DNA of 64,000 nucleotides, from positions 62,001 through 126,000 of the forward strand of contig NZ_JACTVJ010000012.1 in assembly GCF_014493765.1 (NCBI RefSeq), read 5' to 3'. Shown here one piece after another: positions 60,015-64,000 of this stretch. This DNA is from Streptomyces polyasparticus (GTDB lineage: Bacteria; Actinomycetota; Actinomycetes; Streptomycetales; Streptomycetaceae). The position numbers were made by a program, and so were the translations under genes. Positions within the stretch are counted from its first letter, which is position 1; each line of letters starts with the position of its first letter. The notes below the pieces were generated by a model that worked only from the letters and a program-made list of their open reading frames with translations, was not told the DNA's origin and searched no databases.

Positions 60015-62594
60015 TCATCGCGTCCATGCGGTGAGGGCGGAGGGCAGTTCCGTACGGGAGGTCAGGGAGAGTTTCCGCAGGGCCTTGGCGATGTGCTGCT
60101 CGACCGTGCGGGGCGACAGGATCAGCTCGGCCGCGATCTCGGCGTTGGTGCGGCCCTCCGAGGCGAGCAGGGCCACCTCCCGCTCGCGCGGCGAGAGTGC
60201 GGATCCGTACGCCGGCCGTCCGCGGCGCGGCGGCGCCGGACGGTCCAGACCGTGGCGCCGCAGGACCGCGCCGCACCGTGCCGCGTCCGCGACGGCACCG
60301 AGCGCGGCGAACTGCCGCTCGGCGGCCACCAGTTGATCGGGGGTCTGGTGGGCGTCGAGCGCGCTGCGTCCGGCCCGTTCCAGGGCGAGCGCCGCGTCGT
60401 AGGGCTGCGGGACGGACGCGTAGCGCTCCGCGGCCTGCGTGAAACCGCTGCGGGCCTGCCCGGCGCGGCCGGCGAAGTGGGCGAGCAGCGCACGGCACTG
60501 GGCGTGCGCGGCGGCGGCGAGCGGTGCGTCGCGGTCCGCGATGCCCTCGGCGAACTCGGCAACTGCCCGCTCCGCGGCGCCCTGTTCGCCGGTGCGGCAC
60601 AGCAACTCGACGTAGGACGGCACCAGTTCGGCACCCCATACCCAGACGGCTTTGGTCCGCAGGCGCCGCCACGCCGCTTCACCGGTACGGAGCGCCTGGG
60701 CCTCCTCGTCACGGTCGAGCAGACCCCGCAGCAGCACTCCCCCGGCCGCGGTGACCACGGGTGCGGCTCCGTTGTCGGGGGCGCTCAGGCCCGCTGCGCG
60801 CAGCTGCCGGTGCGCGGTGCTCCAGTCGCCGTGCGCCAGGGCCAACTGGCCTGCCACCAGGTGGGCCTCGGGCCGCGCGGGCGAGAGCGGATTGCGGGCG
60901 GCCAGTGCCTTGGCCCGGCTCTCCAGGTCCGACCAGTTGCCCCGTCCCCAGTCGATGCGCAGGGTGGTGCCCTTGGTGAGGTCCGCGTTGAACTCGGCGC
61001 CCACTCGCGACGCCAGCTGCAGGGCATGGCGGATGAACCGGTCGGCGCGGTCGTAGTGCCCCAGCCAGGCGACACCGTCGGCCGCGTTGCACAGGCCGCG
61101 CAGCACCTCGATGCGGTGTTCGCCGCCGAGCGCGTGCGCGGCGGCCAGTTCACGGGTCAGCGCCCACACCGCGGGATCGCCGGTCTCGGCCGTGAGGGAG
61201 ACCCGGCCGGCCAGCGCCATCAGCTTGAGCGCGGGGTCCCCCGACCGGTCGGCGGCGGCCTGCGCCCGCGCGAGCCAGCGTTCGTTCTCCGTCACCGCGA
61301 CGCCGGTGAGGAACGGCATGGCCAGGGCTACCATCGCGCGCACGGCCGGTTCGGGGCGGCCGCTCAGCTCGTCGACGGCGTGCGCCAGTTCGGCCAGCCC
61401 CTGCTGCGGGCTCCCGCCCTGGTTGACGATCAGCAGCGCCAGGTCGCGGCGGAGCTCCCCTCTGATGCCCAGGGGCAGCTGCTCGCTGTTGATGAGCCGT
61501 TCGAGCAGGGCCTGGGTGGTGTCGTCGAGTCCGGACAGATGTCCCGCGACCTGGGCGAGCTTGCGGGCCAGGCGTACCTCGACGGCCTGCGGCAGCCCTT
61601 CGGTGGCCAGCGCCTCCCGCAGCAGCTCGGCGGCCGACTGCGGGTCGGGGGTGCGCTGTTGTACGGCCCGGTCGGCGGCGGCTTCCGCCGTGCGCAGCCA
61701 CGCCTTGGTGCTGCCCGCTGCACGATGGTGCCGGGCGACGCGGGCCAGCGGGACCGGCCGGGGCAGCCGTGCCAGCGCCTCGGCGGCCCGTCCGTGCAGC
61801 CGGCGGCGTACCGGTCCCGGCAGCCGGTCGAGCACCGCGCGGGCGGCGAGCGGCGGGTGGCAGCGGTAGGCGGCCTGCGCGGATTCGGCGAGCAGGCCAC
61901 GGGCGAGTGCGGTAAGGAGAGCGTCCTGGGCGCGGGCGGCGGGCAGCCCGGCGACGGCGGCAAGGACCTTCTCGTCCGCGGCCTCGTCCAGTACGGCGGC
62001 CGCGTGCACCACGGCCAGGGCGTCCGCGTCGAGACGCGCGCAGCGGTCGAGGGTGAGCTGGGCGAGGCGGGGCGGAGCGCCGGGTGTCGCGGGGGCGGCC
62101 AGCAGGTCCGCCAGTACGTGGGGCAGTCCCGCGCTCGCCTCGTGCAGTGCCCGTGCCTGCTCGTCCGGGAGCTGCGACCAGCCGGCGACGTCGGCGGCGG
62201 TGAGCGGGGCGAGCTCGATCTGGGTGCGGGAGACGGTGTGCGCCTGGCTGCCGGCCATGCCGAGGGGAAGTCCTGGGGTCGGCAGGTCCTCGGGTCGGTA
62301 CAGGAGCAACAGCCGCATCCCGGAGGGTGGTTCGGCCAGCGCGTCCCGCAGGAGGCTCAGCGTCGCGGCGTCCGCCCACTGCACGTCCTCGACGACCACC
62401 GGCTCCGGCCCTGCGAGCAGTTCGCCGTCCACCGGTCCGGCGCCGCAGCGCACCACGCGCGCTTGTGGCACGGCCGCGGCCACGAGGGCGCTCTTGCCGA
62501 CGCCCGCCTCTCCGGCGACGTAGACGACGCATGGCGCCTGGGCCTGCGCCGCTCGGAGCGCGGCGAGTTCCCGCGCCCGGCCGATCAGCGCCAC
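60015..62594 (-). CDS. LAL-type LuxR transcriptional regulator
   Basis: An 859-residue regulator: the STAND ATPase domain starts with GRARELAALRAAQ and Walker A GEAGVGKSALVAA, and continues with VVVEDVQWADAATLSLLRDAL as Walker B. A long TPR-like helical middle is followed by a C-terminal LuxR helix-turn-helix (LSPREREVALLASEGRTNAEIAAELILSPRTVEQHIAKALRKL, quoted in part). It probably regulates genes in response to an ATPase/ligand switch; its target is not visible. A GTG at 62594 with AGGGGG upstream is the start. Confidence 0.9.
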   Translation of the reverse strand: MALIGRARELAALRAAQAQAPCVVYVAGEAGVGKSALVAAAVPQARVVRCGAGPVDGELLAGPEPVVVEDVQWADAATLSLLRDALAEPPSGMRLLLLYRPEDLPTPGLPLGMAGSQAHTVSRTQIELAPLTAADVAGWSQLPDEQARALHEASAGLPHVLADLLAAPATPGAPPRLAQLTLDRCARLDADALAVVHAAAVLDEAADEKVLAAVAGLPAARAQDALLTALARGLLAESAQAAYRCHPPLAARAVLDRLPGPVRRRLHGRAAEALARLPRPVPLARVARHHRAAGSTKAWLRTAEAAADRAVQQRTPDPQSAAELLREALATEGLPQAVEVRLARKLAQVAGHLSGLDDTTQALLERLINSEQLPLGIRGELRRDLALLIVNQGGSPQQGLAELAHAVDELSGRPEPAVRAMVALAMPFLTGVAVTENERWLARAQAAADRSGDPALKLMALAGRVSLTAETGDPAVWALTRELAAAHALGGEHRIEVLRGLCNAADGVAWLGHYDRADRFIRHALQLASRVGAEFNADLTKGTTLRIDWGRGNWSDLESRAKALAARNPLSPARPEAHLVAGQLALAHGDWSTAHRQLRAAGLSAPDNGAAPVVTAAGGVLLRGLLDRDEEAQALRTGEAAWRRLRTKAVWVWGAELVPSYVELLCRTGEQGAAERAVAEFAEGIADRDAPLAAAAHAQCRALLAHFAGRAGQARSGFTQAAERYASVPQPYDAALALERAGRSALDAHQTPDQLVAAERQFAALGAVADAARCGAVLRRHGLDRPAPPRRGRPAYGSALSPREREVALLASEGRTNAEIAAELILSPRTVEQHIAKALRKLSLTSRTELPSALTAWTR

Positions 62595-62717
62595 GCGACC
62601 ACCCCCTGGTTGAGCGTGTGCACGACGAAGATGCACGGCAGGTGATGATCGCGCAAGAAGGAGGCGGCGAGGAACCCCTGTCGCACCGGCCCCCGTCCTG
62701 TGCCTGCCCGGCTGGCT

Positions 62718-64000
62718 CTACCGCGCCAGCTCGTCCAGTGCCTGCCGCGCCCGCGTGCGGTACTCCTCGACCCGGGCCATCTTGATGTGCTCGTATCCCT
62801 TGATGGTCTGCGGCAGTTCGGCAAGGCGTACGACGTCGTCGGCGTTGTCGGGAGTGAGCCGCTCCAAAGCCTCCCGTATCAGTTGCTGGTACTGCGTGAC
62901 CAGGGCACGCTCCGTGCGCCGGACCTCGGTGCGGGCGAAGGGGTCGAGCGGGGTGCCCCGCAGGCGGCGCGCGGCCTTCAGGAGACGAAAGGCGGGTTCG
63001 CCGGTGCGGCGCAGGCGGATCTTGCGGTCGATGCCGAGGGCGCGTAGCACGGGCGGGTGCAGCAGGACCGAGATCTGCGCGTCGGGTCCGAACTCGGCGC
63101 GGATACGGGCCTGTTCGGTGGGGTCGAGGTGCAGGCGGGCCACCTCGTATTCGTCCTTGTACGCCATCAGGTGATGCAGGGAGCCGGCGAAGGCGTGCGC
63201 GATCCGGCGCCCGTCCTGCTCCCCCGCACGTGCGGTGGCACGGGCGGTCACGGCCCGCACCGCGCGGTGGTAGCGCTCGGCGTAGGCGCTGTCCTGGTAC
63301 TCGGTGAGGTCCCGCACCCGCACGGCGACCGCTTCCTCCAACGTGCTGCTGCGCGCGAGGGCCGGGGCCGCCTCGCCCTCGCCCGCCTGAGAGTCGACAG
63401 GCCTCGCCTGTGAGTCGACGGGCACCGCCTGAGGGTCGAGCGCCAAGGCGCGCCCCCAGCGGAACGCGGCGAGGTTCTTCGCCACGGACGCGCCGTTGAA
63501 TTCGACGGCCCGTTCCACCGCCCGCGCGCTGACCGGCAGACATCCGTGCTGGTACGCGGCGCCGAGCAGCATCATGTTGGCGGGCATGTGGTCGCCGAAG
63601 AGCCGCTCCGACAGGCCTTGGGCGTCCAGCGCGAGCGGTGCCCCGTCACGGGTCACGGAGGCGATCCTGACCAGCGCGTCCTGCGGACTGCCGGGCACAG
63701 CGACCTGTCGGGTGATCATTGCGGCGGTCGGCACCAGCGCCGAGTTCACGACGGCAATCGTCCGCTCGGGTGCGCAGGTCGCCAAGGTGGCGTCGGCGGC
63801 CGCGCCGAGCAGGTCGAAGCCGATGAGAACGTCAACACCACCCTTCGAAGCGCGTACGGAGCCGGTGACGGGGTTCTTGCCGATACGGATGTCGCTGACG
63901 ACGGGCCCGCCCTTCTGCGCGAGTCCGGTCTGGTCGAGTCCGGCCGCGTGCAGCCCGTCGAGATGGGCGGCCATCTGCAGGATCTGGGAGACGGTGACGA
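62718..64000 (-). CDS. indolepyruvate ferredoxin oxidoreductase family protein (partial, start beyond the window)
   Basis: The 3' part of a fused 2-oxoacid:ferredoxin oxidoreductase; the 5' end lies beyond the right edge. The visible 427 residues begin in the TPP domain text (VTVSQILQMAAHLDGLHAAG, DQTGLAQKGGPVVSDIRI) and continue into the gamma-type part (VGFDLLGAAADATL-like, IAVVNSALVPTAAMITRQ) and a C-terminal helical domain (DUF6537-like). A short near-repeat (VPVDSQA/RPVDSQA) interrupts it near residue 190. It oxidises aryl-pyruvates to acyl-CoA with ferredoxin as acceptor. It lies 123 bp upstream of the LuxR gene. Confidence 0.85.
   Translation of the reverse strand, partial: VTVSQILQMAAHLDGLHAAGLDQTGLAQKGGPVVSDIRIGKNPVTGSVRASKGGVDVLIGFDLLGAAADATLATCAPERTIAVVNSALVPTAAMITRQVAVPGSPQDALVRIASVTRDGAPLALDAQGLSERLFGDHMPANMMLLGAAYQHGCLPVSARAVERAVEFNGASVAKNLAAFRWGRALALDPQAVPVDSQARPVDSQAGEGEAAPALARSSTLEEAVAVRVRDLTEYQDSAYAERYHRAVRAVTARATARAGEQDGRRIAHAFAGSLHHLMAYKDEYEVARLHLDPTEQARIRAEFGPDAQISVLLHPPVLRALGIDRKIRLRRTGEPAFRLLKAARRLRGTPLDPFARTEVRRTERALVTQYQQLIREALERLTPDNADDVVRLAELPQTIKGYEHIKMARVEEYRTRARQALDELAR

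Noticed and set aside
60093-62645. 850-residue open frame opposite the LuxR regulator
   Set aside because: It is the mirror of a clear LuxR/ATPase gene in a 71% GC genome, with Gly/Gln/Arg-rich text and no ribosome site.

Overview
The window is about 71% GC with strong third-position GC bias, GTG/TTG starts and many stop/start overlaps. It carries a conservon (histidine kinase, roadblock, DUF742, GTPase, two P450s), Tat and Sec exported hydrolases, large ATPase/LuxR-type regulators, GAF-ANTAR and SpoIIE-type signalling proteins, and a mycothiol-type PIG-L amidase. Together these point to a Streptomyces (or close actinobacterial) chromosome, probably an arm or accessory region. I see no rRNA, tRNA, CRISPR, transposase or integrase. 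About 48 protein genes are supported, one of them cut by the right edge and one a pseudogene.

Region 1 (1-17,700): an M20 amidohydrolase, a small unknown gene and an M15-like lipoprotein lead into a low-oxygen/dormancy-like block. This block holds a beta-CASP RNase-type MBL protein, a cNMP-binding protein without HTH, a SulP transporter, a short HPF/RaiA protein, and an SQR-like flavoprotein-TusE-DsrE operon running into pyruvate phosphate dikinase (ppdK). Two P-loop kinases, an RmlD-like reductase, a NarK-type nitrate transporter and a mycothiol-type amidase follow. From memory, the SCO0200-SCO0219 dormancy region of S. coelicolor has a related content (ppdK, narK). A nested stem structure (16665-16731) and a strong hairpin lie upstream of the amidase.

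Region 2 (17,800-30,900): an ArsR-like regulator with conserved cysteines and a DUF3291 gene with a related upstream motif; an ATPase/TPR regulator without HTH; a ThiF-GNAT coupled pair; a GH29 fucosidase coupled to an anchored surface protein; a barstar-family pseudogene behind a peroxiredoxin; small unknown genes; and an acyl-CoA dehydrogenase preceded by four 12-bp repeats.

Region 3 (30,900-42,200): a PAS-GAF-SpoIIE phosphatase, a MOSC protein whose 3' end has expanded into a 25-bp tandem array, a GAF-ANTAR regulator, a Tat-exported KstD-like flavoprotein, a divergent XRE/MFS pair with an imperfect operator palindrome, a MerR gene with an unusual 0.7-kb repeat-rich leader, and an EPSP synthase paralogue.

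Region 4 (42,200-50,700): cvnA-B-C-D-P450-P450-aroA form one leftward, translationally coupled series. The first P450 lacks the EXXR motif. A phosphotransferase and two membrane proteins follow.

Region 5 (50,700-64,000): an Imm5-like/SUFU immunity-type pair, a HAD protein, a methyltransferase, an exported beta-helix glycosidase, a large membrane protein, a subtilisin with a P domain, a large LuxR regulator, and the 3' part of an indolepyruvate ferredoxin oxidoreductase. Product names rest on motif reading by eye; no database search was run.
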